A DNA stretch of 64,000 bases from Syncephalis plumigaleata (taxonomy: Eukaryota > Zoopagomycota > Zoopagomycetes > Zoopagales > Piptocephalidaceae), in assembly GCA_025201365.1 (NCBI GenBank), contig JAIXMF010000014.1:310001-374000 (forward strand), given 5' to 3'. Of the stretch, positions 1 through 11,530 are shown piece by piece. Numbering within the stretch: position 1 is the stretch's first letter; each line of letters starts with the position of its first letter. The translations under genes and the position numbers were made by a program. Under the pieces are notes generated by a model, which did no database searches, was not told where the DNA came from, and saw nothing but the letters and a program-made list of their open reading frames with translations.

Positions 1-718
1 ACATTGTCTGGATGCCATCGCGCATCATTCGTTTCCATGCCTCGGATCCAAACGTGCGATACTGCTTATACGCGACATAGCTGAATATTCCGGAAAACAA
101 CGCGTTAATCGGCGCTGTCGATCCGAACCAAAACCACGGCAGGAGTGACGAGTAATTGACGACGCAACCCGTGTCTGCAGCGACGGTCACGGGGCTAAGC
201 ATCCATCCAGCGTACATGAATCCTAGTTGAGGCAGTATAAATATAATGCCAACGATCAACACCCATGGTTTCCGATAGAGTACGAGATACGCCTTGTGCA
301 GCACGATGGCACTATTGCAAATAATAGTCGTTGTAATGGCGAATCCAACGAACCATGATATCCTACGACAAGTCAAACCGGTAGGAAACATCGATAAGGC
401 CGCGATAAGTCCTGTCACTACACCTAATGCTGACGGGAATAGACAAAGCCATCCCGGTATTGAGCGTCGGTAAGTGGTGATGATTCTAACGGCGAGGTAA
501 AAGTTATACACGAAAATATGACCGGCCAACAAATTGAGTAGAAGCTGACGATACACCCCGAATATTCGAGCTCTAAACTGCTCCTGATCACTCGCCACTT
601 CCATGATATAGTCTGGCAGTGATATCTCCCCTAGTGGATGCATCGGGATTCCTACTATATAAGTGGCGTTCTTTATCCAATCAGTTCCAAGTTGATGATC
701 AGTATGATCAAAAGGCAT
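1..718 (-). CDS. Seven-transmembrane protein, family member 1 (3' end beyond window)
   Basis: The reading frame is open from an ATG at 718 to the window edge with no intron, giving about 239 residues. Several hydrophobic segments are visible. The protein is clearly paralogous to the genes at 8250-9295 and 30503-31547. Shared landmarks are an N-terminal GIPMHPLGEIS-like motif, an RQLLLN segment before the first membrane helix, a cysteine in an external loop (TGCVVNY), WFGS before a late helix, and the hallmark YVAYKQYRTFGSEAWKR followed by MMRDGIQTM. By comparison with the paralogues about 75-85 residues are missing: the rest of exon 1 and a short second exon. The architecture resembles a GPCR-like receptor. 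No ligand or signalling partner can be inferred and I do not recognise a named family. Confidence 0.8.
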   Translation of the reverse strand, partial: MPFDHTDHQLGTDWIKNATYIVGIPMHPLGEISLPDYIMEVASDQEQFRARIFGVYRQLLLNLLAGHIFVYNFYLAVRIITTYRRSIPGWLCLFPSALGVVTGLIAALSMFPTGLTCRRISWFVGFAITTTIICNSAIVLHKAYLVLYRKPWVLIVGIIFILPQLGFMYAGWMLSPVTVAADTGCVVNYSSLLPWFWFGSTAPINALFSGIFSYVAYKQYRTFGSEAWKRMMRDGIQTM

Positions 719-1769
719 TATAATGTCTAACAGAAAAAGGAATAAACAAGATAACAAAAGCTGCAAAGAAAACAGGCAAGCACTGTGTAGTAAGCAGCTG
801 TTTTTCTTTTGCTAAATTATTCAAGATAATATAGAGTGAAGAAATAGCAACTAGTATGACGAGGGATAGTAAATAGAATTTACAAGTATATTGTGCGCGA
901 ATAAAAAGAAAAACCACCGCTATATTTGATGCTGCAAGTAGTCAGTGCTTGTATAGAAAAAAAGATCCTCGAGTTAGCGTTACAGTCATGCAACCGGTGA
1001 GAATACCGTAGTTTTTTCGATCGAGCGGCAATGTCTATGATATGCGTGGTCATTGCTGTACACATACACACATGGTCATACGCACCAATGGCCGTGTTTA
1101 TCAGCCGGTTTGCACGTACCCGACTTCATGCAGTAGGCAAGAACGTGCCACGAGTGTAACCACTAGACTATTGGGCGTGTGCCTTCTAAATATATCTGAC
1201 GCGCCTAGTATCCGGTTACCGCATGGAGGTAGATTGCAGATCTCGACTTGACCGTTACTTCCTTATTTTCTATCTTTTTTTTACTAATGGATTTGCGGAT
1301 GCACCACCTTTCTTACCAATATTAATGGATTACTATGACAAACGTGCGCAGTTTTGCCGATATCCGCGAGAAACGGGGATGGTGCATTGGAGATGGATTA
1401 ATAAACGGTTGACAGATATGCTTAGGTATACGTATATGAATATACATAGTAATTGAGCGGCAATATTGTATAAAGCATACGGCGTATTCATAATTAAGAT
1501 TTATTCACCTATCGGTGGTAAAAGCACAGTTACATATTAATATATATATATCATAGGATTCGTTAAGAAAGTGATGGGAGAGTATAAGCGTAGGAAGGAG
1601 GAGGAGGAGAAAGAAGAAGAATACGAACACATAATAATGGTTATAAACTATAAAAAAGTATTCTAATTACTGTCAAACAAAAAAAAAGGTAGCACGTCAA
1701 CTTCACGTACTCTCCTATAGTGAGCATTTTGCAATCTATTGGATGGAGGCCAGCTTCATCTCTAACACG
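719..1769. other. Intergenic region upstream of 7TM member 1
   Basis: About 1.05 kb between the start of the minus-strand 7TM gene and the end of the minus-strand carboxylesterase. It should contain the promoter of the 7TM gene and the 3' UTR of the esterase. Only short chance frames are present; a purine-rich GGAGGAGGAGAAAGAAGAAG tract lies near 1597-1620. No other structure was seen. Confidence 0.5.
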
Positions 1770-4028
1770 TTAGAATCGATAGCCAATCTTATTCTATTGT
1801 ACATAGTCAGGTTAGCAGTAGACGGATAGCGATCATTAGTCCACTTACCCAGAACTTGCAATTAGCTTGATGTGGTGGTGGTATCGGCTTTACTTGATTA
1901 TCAAGGTTCTGATAGAGCGGTGCACTAATGCTATACACCGGCCAATCCTCGAGTTGCGTCATGAATTCCTTGTCCTTTGAGGGCACCTCAGTCGAAGGAC
2001 CCTTGTTCGGATTGCCCGTCGTGGCAAAGTTAGTATAATAGGCGATCCATCGATCGGACAATTGCTCCTGCTTCTTGTTCATTGTAAAGTAGAAGGGCGC
2101 CCGCCATGTATAGGTGAGATCCACCGAGTGACAGGTACGTGTCCTACAAACGCCTGTTCTATAATTAGTACCGCTGCGTAATAGATAGATATCCATACTG
2201 TGACGTCACATTACGACGATGACTACCTACCAATGGGTGGGAATATGCCTTGTTGCGTAAAGTAGTACATGTATACTTTACCACCATGACGTGTAATATC
2301 TCTGGCCACCTAGTTAATCGACATGATAAGCATGCTGTACAATATTCATCGTATGCATTATTCAGCATCAAGTACTGATCGTAATAGCTTACATCATCAT
2401 TCGGGCATAGGAATTCGTAGTCTGTTCCAATTCTAATGTAACTATCGATGTTCTTCTCGATATTAACACCATTCGGGTATTGAGTCTCGATCTATTAACA
2501 TTATAATGTCAATAAGCTATATTATTGTCATCGCTATCTCGATGATACTAACCATGGAGGTGGAGTTCTTGAATATCTTGCTCAATAATTCGGTGTATCC
2601 CTTGGAACTGAATAGTTTACTAGCTCCCGGTGATCCAGGCACATACAACATTTGCAATACCCAGAATCCGAGTTCATCCCTAATTACATACCGAGATTAA
2701 TAATGAGTATTCCAATTTCATACGGATGTTATCGTGCGATATCAACCAACGAGTTACTTACTGGGTGGTGCCTATAATTACAGGAACATTCTTGTTAAAA
2801 TGACCGGATTGAAAGGCAATTCGTGGATTCTCCACAATGTTGTAGTCGTCAATGGAGGCCCACCATGCAAATGGATCGGATAGCGAGGATGTTCCCGTTT
2901 GTTTACCGGTAGGTGCATTGGCCATGGCGTCGACAATCGTCTTCCACGGCTTCTTTCGCATGCAAACCATATCGACCTTGCCGTCTTCTGTTTTACACCC
3001 GACAAGCTCGGCCAATTCCAGGCTGGTGTCACGGATATTCTTTTTGGTACGTGGTACAATGCCGAGTGGATTCGACTGCATAATAACCCGATGAAATAGA
3101 TTTGGCGGTGTTTTCGGCGACGTCAAATGGATACCGAGAGAGGTGGCGCCTGAACTGAAACCAAACAAGGTGATATTGTCAGGGTCACCGCCAAATGCAC
3201 GAATATTACGCTTGACCCATAGCATGGCTGCGCGTTGATCTTCGATACCCGCATTACCGCGTAATTCGTCGGTGGCGAAGAATCCAAATGCATTTGTACG
3301 ATGATTCGACGTAACAATGATAACATCTTTGTGTTCAGTGACAAAACGACCATTATAGAAATCGAACGAATACGAACTACCAAATGCGAATGCACCACCG
3401 AACACGTAGAACATGACGGGCAATGGCTTGTTAGGTTTGATTTTGTCGGCAGGCGGTACGAATACATTAAGATAGAGACAATCCTCTGAGCGTCCCAATG
3501 ACAAGAAATGCTGCGGACAATCATCGGGATAATTGGTGGCATCGCGAATGGTGCCATAAGGTTTGCCATTGGCATCGATACCGCCCCATGTTTCATTAAA
3601 TGGAGCGGGTGGAGCAAATCGGAGATCATTCACAGGTGCTGCAGCAAATGGGATACTATTTACTAGTTAGCTAGTTGGCCAGTTGTTTATTCAATTCCTT
3701 GTACTTACCCTGCGAATACACGTGGATGACTAGTGATATACTTGTCGCGATTGAATAGCTCTAAAAATCGTTCACGCCAAGTAAGATTGTTTCTACCGCG
3801 TACTCGACCATATTCCGTGGGGATGACAAGGGCAGGATGATCGGATATAGTGGACGTTTGATTTGCATTCAAATATTGGTTCACTTTCTCGATCGGTGCA
3901 AGATCTTTAAAGATCGATGCGATATCACCATCTACATGTCTGGCCTGACCAACTGGCGTTGTAGTCAATTGAACAAATAAAAAAATAAAGGAAAACTTCG
4001 TTAAAAAATCAATCATCATCATCATCAT
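1770..4028 (-). CDS. Secreted type-B carboxylesterase (alpha/beta hydrolase)
   Basis: About 560-580 residues in roughly six exons. Exon 1 (about 3714-4028) starts with a run of Met codons, so the exact start is ambiguous, and encodes a hydrophobic signal peptide. It splices into GIPFAAAPVNDLRFAPP, the classic N-terminal motif of the carboxylesterase/cholinesterase fold. The large exon (about 2763-3650) holds SEDCLYLNVF, the oxyanion-hole FGGAFAFGS and the nucleophile elbow FGFSSGATS. Later exons give YELL-type helices, the CHSVDL histidine region and LSDRWIAYYTNFATTGNPN, ending NCKFW then NKIGYRF. Ser and His of the triad are visible; the acidic member was not assigned. One acceptor near 2150 must lie at an AG 13 nt beyond the first candidate to keep frame. 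It probably hydrolyses extracellular esters or lipids; the substrate is unknown. Confidence 0.88.
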
Positions 4029-5284
4029 AAAGAGGAAATAATTTATGGCGACAAAAAGTAAAAAGGAAAAATAAGGGAAGAATAGCGCGAAATGGCAATG
4101 TCACTGGCTAGTTTAAAAAGAAATGTCAATCCAAGATGACGATGGTGGCGATGATGGTAATGATGCTAGGGAGACCGATAGTACTACTTTGATAGTTATA
4201 CGGAGATTCATTAAGGAGTAGTGGAGATGTAAAATCGTAATAATAATGGTAATAATAAAATCAAAACAAAGACAATTTATAGATGTACCACGTTACACTG
4301 CCATCCCGATGTTTGTGGAGTTCTTTTTATTTCCTACGATAGGTGGGTGCAAGGACTGTAAGGTAGAGGAGCATCGAGTGTGGCGTGATGTCTCCCCGCT
4401 CTTCACGACAATACTATTTAGTAGATGAGCGGTCGTTGAATATTGAAAAGTACGCACGCACACAAGTATACCTCATGAGTATAAAGCTTTATTGAGTAAG
4501 ATGGCATGTTTTTTCGTTCGTTTCAACACCATATGCGATCTACCGTTACCCGCTTTGGGATATCGCAGAACCAGTTGGACGGGTTTCAGATAGAGGCCTC
4601 GCCGAAATAGCCAAACTATTGACTGACTGGCTAACTAATTAGCCACTATGATGTGCTGCACTTTCTTGCTTCCTAGTATTACACATCCACATCCACCGTA
4701 TTATTGATGTGTATATCATATATGTATATATCAATAGCATCAAAGGCAATAATGATGTACCTGTCTTGTACTTGCAAAGATCGGTCGTGTCAACCTGACG
4801 ATCTGTGTTCTAGTTCAACTTGGATGTAGATCTAGTTGTATCAAACATAACAGCAATGATTGTAATAGTGATTGATTTTGTTTTCTTACTCTAACACAAT
4901 ACATCGCAGTCAACTCGTCCTCCACACGTGTATATTTGTGTATATTTATGTATGTTTGTGTATGTATATGTATGTGTCGTACCAAGCCATATCCATGACA
5001 TCAACGTCTAACATGAGCAAATAACTAGGCAATGTAAGACTTTTCTCGGGTAGTACACGAATGGTACTGTCAGGCCAGTTAGCTTAATTCATGGTCATTG
5101 ATTGTGGCCTAGTACAACGCTATCCATTCTCAATGAATAGAGTGAGTTGTAAACAATGACTTTTTTAGTATTAGTAACACATGTACAAGCACGCATCATT
5201 AGTGTAACAAAATTAACAGTATGGTTATACATCATGAAGTATGAAAAATGACGTATTTTATTTATTGCCGTACATTCCATCAAA
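4029..5284. other. Intergenic region with TG/TA-rich microsatellite
   Basis: About 1.25 kb between the esterase start and the DONSON 3' end, both on the minus strand. A degenerate TGTATATGTATG tract occupies about 4926-4976. No coding potential with homology was seen on either strand. The esterase promoter presumably lies in the part nearest 4029. Confidence 0.45.
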
Positions 5285-7627
5285 CTATAATACCGTGCTA
5301 GTAGTCTTCGTTTGATACAGCAACAGGTAGTGCATCGCATAACGACGTACCGTCATTAATTGTCGTCGAATTTCGACATTTGGATGTTTCAGTTGCACGA
5401 TATGTACAAGTTGTTGCAGACCCGTAGGTAGAACGATACCATGTATTTCAAGTCGATGACATTGCATTTCCCTACCATTATCATAGCTGAGGATGGTACG
5501 TTCCTCGCCCATCTACGTGGAAGTAAACAAACAAACAAATGAATAGATAGTTAGCCAGTGTGTGCGTATCAATCGCATATGCATAAGCCATTCTGACTTG
5601 TTAGTGTTGTGAGCAGGCATGCGTACTCACCTGTGCTTGTCCAATAGATGCGTTAAGAAACGGCACCGGAGATACGAGGTGCGGATAGCATGATTGACGC
5701 GCGTAGCTTGGATGAGTATCCCAAGCATGAGCTAGTTTAATCAGTTGCTTGAGGGATTTTGGATTCGCCACCAGTAATAGTTCCTCATGATTAGAGTTGC
5801 GCCTATTGTTACAGGAACAAGAAGTGGTTAGGGCTGAGTCATTACAACTATTGATTGCCGTCAATAGGCTAATAGTGTCAGCAGGTCAATTTACCGAACA
5901 GTCCTAAAGCCTTCGCTGGGTACTCCTTCTCTAGTCGTATGTATTCAATGCCTGTACAAACAACACATGAGTTAGACATGTTATACACGGTCTAGAACCA
6001 GGATAGCCTACCATTTCGTTCTAGATAATTGGTTATACCGATAACATGCGTGGTGATTAGTGCGGCCCTTTCACGTACGGTATCATGTACAGTTAGACAA
6101 TGATGCACGGGTGATTTCACCGCAGAGAATAATATGGTCATATGACTGCCGATATAGTAGAAATACGTATTTGCATGCGCGTTATAATGAGCAATAAGCG
6201 ATTCAAATGCACGCTGCCTAATCGCGCAAGTATTAGCATTACTTTGCGGCTTATATGTTGTATTGATCGTATTACCGCAGCCTTCACTTACCATGTCTTT
6301 TTCAAAGTGTGTAACCGTTCTAATTCTGCTTTGGCCACATTGCTACTATGCTGGCTACCGGTCAATGCTTGTAGCGCAGCTATTGATTGAGCCTGACTCG
6401 GTTGCTCCACCGGATATTGCCAATAATGAAGACTGGATAGTAGTTTAATCTGGTGATTGACATCGGTTGCATCGTTGATGTCGAACCGTGAATGAACATT
6501 TGTATGCTGCATTTCATGATATGGTTCTTGCTCTTGCTCTATAATTTTATCAGCAGCAAACAGCAATGTTTTTTGCGGTAAGCCCCATCCAAATGGCTCC
6601 ACTTGTGTCTAATCGATCTAGTTTAGACATCACAATTATGTCACGTCTATCCGTTCATCTCACCTGATAGAATGCAGCCATAGATGCAGTGACTATGAAT
6701 ATTGGATTGTTAGCATACGTATCATTATGTATCTGCGATTACTTACCGACATTGGTTTCCCTACTATAGACGACACTTGTTCCTTTGCATTGTAAGCATC
6801 ATCACTATCGTCAGTATCGTCGTCAGTATCGTCGTCGTCGTCGCTGTCATCGTCGTCATCACTCTCGTCTTCTTCGTCTTCGTCTTCTTCATTTTCATCT
6901 ATACTATTATCTTCATATTTGAAATAATAGGCACTTATATTAGATTTATCTACTGTATCTGGTACGAACTGTTGTTGTTGTTTACTATTCTTAAATATAT
7001 AAATTGCATCTGTATCTTCATGTTGTCCATTAGTTGTAGTTGGCGTGTCACGATACAAAGTTCGCTGTCTCTTGGCTCTTAACGCGACTTTTCCCGAATT
7101 CTGATGACGATGAAGTATCGCGTCAAACGACATTGCTTCATCGTCTAGATGCAAGTGTCCATTATTCCTATAATTATTGGATGTCGCCATTGAGCTAGAT
7201 TGGTTATTTCGTTTGAATATTGATGTGGTCACGTTCATTTGATCATCGCTTAGTATATCATCTTTGGCATGACGGTAAGATTTGTGTAGAGCTGAAAGTG
7301 GCTGCTTGCTTGTTAGCGAATCCAACGGTGCTTCAAATCCACCAGTGGCTGCTGCTCTTTGCCTACTGCCATTAAGTTCATTGCTACTACTATCACTATT
7401 ACCAGTAATACTATTGCTTCGAACGGCAAATGGATTGCTACTTGTACGCGCTGTCACTCCTTTGGCCTGTAGAGTCGGTTGAACCGTAGACGATTGAGAC
7501 GCTGCGTTGACATTAACAGCTGGACTCAGTAATCTCTACTACGCTTATTAGCATACTACACTTTATTATGCTCTATTGCTCCATTACTTACACGTAATAA
7601 TGATTTCTCCGCGTCGTAATTACTCAT
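5285..7627 (-). CDS. DONSON: DONSON/Humpty-dumpty family replication factor
   Basis: Exon 1 (7592-7627, MSNYDAEKSLLR) joins a long exon from 7535 with an NPFAVRSNS motif and an acidic Asp/Glu tract (coded around 6790-6900). Later exons match the DONSON core in order: WGLPQKTLLFA, FESLIAHYNAHANTYFYYIG then SHMTILFSA, NGIEYIRLEKEYP-like text, PHLVSPVPFLNASIGQAQ, and RLEIHGIVLPTGLQQLVHIV near the C-terminus. In animals DONSON helps deliver GINS to MCM during CMG helicase assembly and stabilises forks. Frame is kept if the intron after KPMS runs to about 6610 and if an acceptor near 5842 is used. A small alternative exon (about 6664-6692) is possible. The call rests on motif order recalled from the animal family. 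DONSON has no counterpart in budding yeast, which makes the call notable. Confidence 0.75.
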
Positions 7628-8249
7628 CGTGCCAATAATAGTGTTAAAAAAAAAGGAATTCAACACTATTATTCAATCTAAAAAAACAAACACGTAGAAT
7701 GTAATCTATTTACCACGTGATTATATCCAGATTAATTCATGTGGGATGCGCGATTGCAAGATCATCCTACAACACTGAATCGTCACTAACACGTCCAATT
7801 CAACCGACATTCTATGGACTATACAGTAACTACCATGTAGTCTAATTATCCCTAGTAATACCCGTATAAAGAGTGGTTACATCTATCCTTGTACACGAAG
7901 TGCATATTGCCGAACAAACTAGTATATCTTGTAGATGTGCCATCAATGTGGGTAAGAACCTGTTTATCTTCGGGTAAAGCTATTCACGCAACTAAGCATG
8001 CGATGCCTTCTGCCATACGCATTACCATAAATAATGTATGGCCTGTACACAGTATAGTAATCAAGGTAGCCAGGCCGTATAAGCAGCGTGGAAAATGCAG
8101 CTCTTACACGAATCAACCATTGAATTACTCGTTCCACCTTTGTCTTTTTTTAAATTTTTGTTTATTCAATACTTGATACTCTTATAATTAATATCTATAC
8201 ATATCTATATCTATATCTATATCTATCTATATCATCTTGCTAATTACAA
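7628..8249. promoter_or_regulatory. Divergent promoter region, DONSON and 7TM member 2
   Basis: 622 bp between two divergently oriented start codons, so both promoters should lie here. An ATATCT-repeat tract at about 8196-8236 immediately precedes the 7TM ATG. No clear TATA box was found for either gene. The frame at 7889-8176 has no recognisable features and is treated as chance. Confidence 0.45.
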
Positions 8250-9295
8250 ATGGGAACATCCATTGGTAAAGAATGGGAATCAAATGCCACGTTAATGTGG
8301 GGAATTCCACTACATCCAAAGGGCGAAGTAAGCATCGAATCGTTCGTACTGGCCGATCCTAATGACGTGCAACTCGTAAGAGAACGTATCCACGGGCTAT
8401 ACTGTCAACTGCTGTTCAACGTGACACTCGCCTATATATTTATGCGAAACTTTCATATATCCATTAAGATGGTGATAAAACGAGTGAAAACCCTTCCCGG
8501 TTGGTGCTGTCTCATACCTTCAATATTCGGTATGAGCATAGGTATTTTAGCGATCGTATCCCTTCTGCCCGTGAATCTATCATGTCGCGAGATTGCTTGG
8601 TACGTTGGCTTTGCCATCACATTCTGTCTATTATGCAACAATATCATTGTACTACAAAAAGCATATCTTGCTTTGTGTCGACCACGCTGGGTACTGATTG
8701 TTGGTGCCTTGCTGATGATACCACAACTAGGATACGTGTGCGCCGCGTGGCTACTTAGCCCGGTGACCCTGACTAGTCAAAGCGGCTGCACCGTACATTA
8801 TCCCGATTTCCTGCCGGTTTACTGGTTCGGCTCGATCCTACCATTGAACATGCTCTTCTCCACTGTCTTCAGTTACGTTGCCTATAAACAGTACAAAGCA
8901 TATGGGTCCAAAGCATGGAAACGTATGGCACGCGATGGCATCCAGACAATGTGTCTAGTGGTGGCATGTAGCATCACATGCGGGCTTATTATCATGTTCC
9001 ATCTGGGAGGCGATCTATCCGAGATGTTCTTCCTCGTCGATCGGTAAGTAAGCATTCTTATGACCGCGTAAATAGTCGTGAATACAAATCATCAACAGCA
9101 GTGTAGTAACAAGCAAATGTGTCACTCTATTCTAGACTGGTCACCTCGACCATCCTGGTCAATCATTGTTGTAGCATGCGTAGAATTGCCGATGAATCCA
9201 GAAATGAATCCAATTCATCTTCCCGTCGTCGTCAACAGGGTAATCCACGGAGCATAATGACGGATTATTGGACAATAAGCAACAAATGCAACTAG
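8250..9295 (+). CDS. Seven-transmembrane protein, family member 2
   Basis: Two exons, 8250-9043 and 9136-9295, with a 92-bp GT-AG intron whose splice keeps frame and predicts 317 residues. The N-terminus carries MWGIPLHPKGEVS. Seven hydrophobic stretches follow, with a charged KRVKTLPGW loop after the first, SGCTVHYPDF in an outer loop, WFGSILPLN before helix six, and the family hallmark VAYKQYKAYGSKAWKRMARD then GIQTMCL. Exon 2 completes the last helix (LVTSTILVNHCCSMRR) and adds a hydrophilic Ser/Arg tail. The paralogues are at 1-718 and 30503-31547, both on the other strand. The intron position in the last helix is the same in member 3. It is likely a plasma-membrane receptor-like protein; function is unknown. 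Confidence 0.85.
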
Positions 9296-9675
9296 ACAAC
9301 GACTGGACATCCATTTCGTTACTGACAAAGAATACGATCCACAATAGGATGGTTAATAGATGGCAGATGCCACTGAATAGCCCATATGAATATATATATA
9401 TAATGGATTATAATAAACAAACTGTGTACTTATTAATAGGAATAGAATGACCATCATGTTGTATATATCATATAACCAAGTGTCACTGGCAAGTGTATGT
9501 AAACTATGAATAACCGCGTCATCTTCATTATCATTATCCATCCATTCATTCATTCATTACAATCTCTACTGTTTATCTGCTACACACACATCACAACACA
9601 CACACGCTGTCTCTTTATCTTCTCTCTCTTATTGAATTCCACTTTTCCTTTATTTGTTACTTTATTATAGTCAAG
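9296..9675. other. Intergenic region with AT-rich 3' UTR and promoter of ARPC1
   Basis: 380 bp between 7TM member 2 and ARPC1 on the same strand. It contains AATAAACAAA-type polyadenylation context near 9411, a CATT repeat at about 9541-9558, and a pyrimidine-rich tract just before the ARPC1 start (TCTCTTTATCTTCTCTCTCT near 9610). Nothing else was recognised. Confidence 0.4.
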
Positions 9676-11275
9676 ATGACTAGCGTTACTGACCATCTAT
9701 TTCCGTTTGGTATTGCTGCCCACGCTACAACAAGGACCGCAGTCGTAAGTGAAGGGTGGCACGGTCGTTTACTGCGACATACTAACTCGTCAGTGGTGTG
9801 GCTCTTATAGAGGTTGCGGTGTGTCTGGATACCAGTGACGTACACATCTACGACACTAGTAACTGGAAACTACTCACTAAACTAACCGAGGCAAGTGCTC
9901 ACAATACGGATACATACACGTACACACACGCGCGTGCGCTACTGTATTGACACGCTATGATAGCACGATGAATTAGTGACCGGTATTGATTGGGCTCCCG
10001 AAACCAATCGTATTGTTACTTGTTCGCAGGATAGAAATGCCTACGTGTGGACACAAGAGGCCAATGGCGCATGGAAGCCTACACTCGTATTATTGCGTAT
10101 CAATCGGGCGGCCACTCATGTTCGCTGGAGTCCTAACGAGGACAAGTTCGCGGTGGCTAGTAGTGCACGTTGCGTGGCTATTTGCTACTTCGAGGAGGAC
10201 AACGACTGGTGGGTGTCGAAGCACCTAAAGAAACCCATTCGTTCCACCGTGCTTTGCGTTGACTGGCATCCCAATAACGTATTGCTGGCGGTGGGCAGTT
10301 CCGATATGCGTGTAAGTAATAACCCGTGTCATTTCTATATATATTCACCTTATTCATTCGTGATTCATTCATATGCAGGCCTATGTGTTATCCGCGTATA
10401 TTAAGGGTGTTGACAAAAAGTAAGCTTCATTCAGCTATAGTAGATATGATGACACACGTATAAGCATAGTCAATAACCAATAATATACGTGTATATCCTA
10501 TATAGACCACCACCATCACCATGGGGAGAGAAACTTCCATTCAATACTGTTTGTGCAGAGTATGTTAATCCATCGGGTGGTTGGATTCATAGTGTTGCCT
10601 TTTCACCTAGTGGTGATGCTTTAGCATTTGCAGGTAAGCTAATTAAGTTGTATAAGCATATAAATAGGTCTGCATGTGTATACTAATAGCTACAATTATC
10701 ATCAGGTCATGATGCCTGTATTACATTTGCCTATCCTGGTACGGGCACTGTCACTACTATTCACACTGAACGTCTACCCTATCTATCTATTGTATGGATT
10801 AATGAGAATCGTTTGGTGGCAGTGGGCCATGATTGTGCACCCGCCTTCTTCGAAGGTCAAGGCGATCAATGGTAGGAATACTACGCGATACGAGGCGTAA
10901 TGTTTATTGTTATTTCCACGATATTAACAAGACAAAACAACGTTAATAGGCAATTCGTTAAGGCGATAGACTCGTCGACTAATGCCAAGAAAGCGACCAA
11001 CACCAATAGTGCATTCAACATGTTCAAACAAATGGATAGTCGAGGTATCACGAGTAAGAACTCATCGCAAGGTAACACGGAATTGAACACGCTTCATCAG
11101 AATACAATCACGTAAGTGTAATCAACTAGTAGTGAACGAGTATGTTGAGCTAATTCATACTGGTACATCTCTACATTGGCATAGTATGGTACGCGTATTC
11201 CAGCATGCAAATGATACGGTATCCGAATTCTCAACATCCGGTGTCGATGGCCGTTTAGTAGTATGGGCTGCTTAA
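9676..11275 (+). CDS. ARPC1: Actin-related protein 2/3 complex subunit 1 (WD40)
   Basis: Eight exons: 9676-9744, 9813-9890, 9964-10311, 10379-10419, 10506-10633, 10706-10871, 10950-11111 and 11185-11275. All junctions keep frame. The product is a WD40 propeller matching ARPC1/p40-[23 protein letters not shown] followed by SQDRNAYVW, then [78 protein letters not shown], and a C-terminal blade ending [14 protein letters not shown]. It scaffolds the Arp2/3 complex that nucleates branched actin at cortical patches, which serve endocytosis. The intron after KLTE begins GCAAGT, so it is a GC-AG intron. A polyadenylation-like AATAAA overlaps the stop region. Identification is very secure. Confidence 0.95.
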
Positions 11276-11530
11276 TAAAGATGAATTTATTATTCTTCAA
11301 TATTAGAACGAACAGATAACAAACACACAAAAATGTAAACATGTAAACATGTAAAGGTTCTCTCATTTTTTAATACATGATCTCTCTTCACATTTACACC
11401 TACACTATTGCTGATCTCTTTTTTCCCTTTCATTGTTTTGAATTTCTCTCTTTTTAATGGAGACTCCTTCGTCAACGATCGCATCTCATGCTCCGGTGGC
11501 TGCCACATGCTTCGAACAGATGACGTAGTC

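Noticed and set aside
2100-2260. Apparent one-base deficit in the carboxylesterase
   Set aside because: Using the AG just before GCGTTTGT restores frame and gives the expected CHSVDL region.
5600-6770. Apparent frameshifts at two DONSON splice junctions
   Set aside because: Both disappear when other AG acceptors are used (intron ending near 6610 instead of near 6692; acceptor at about 5842), so I do not count them with the one-base deficits.
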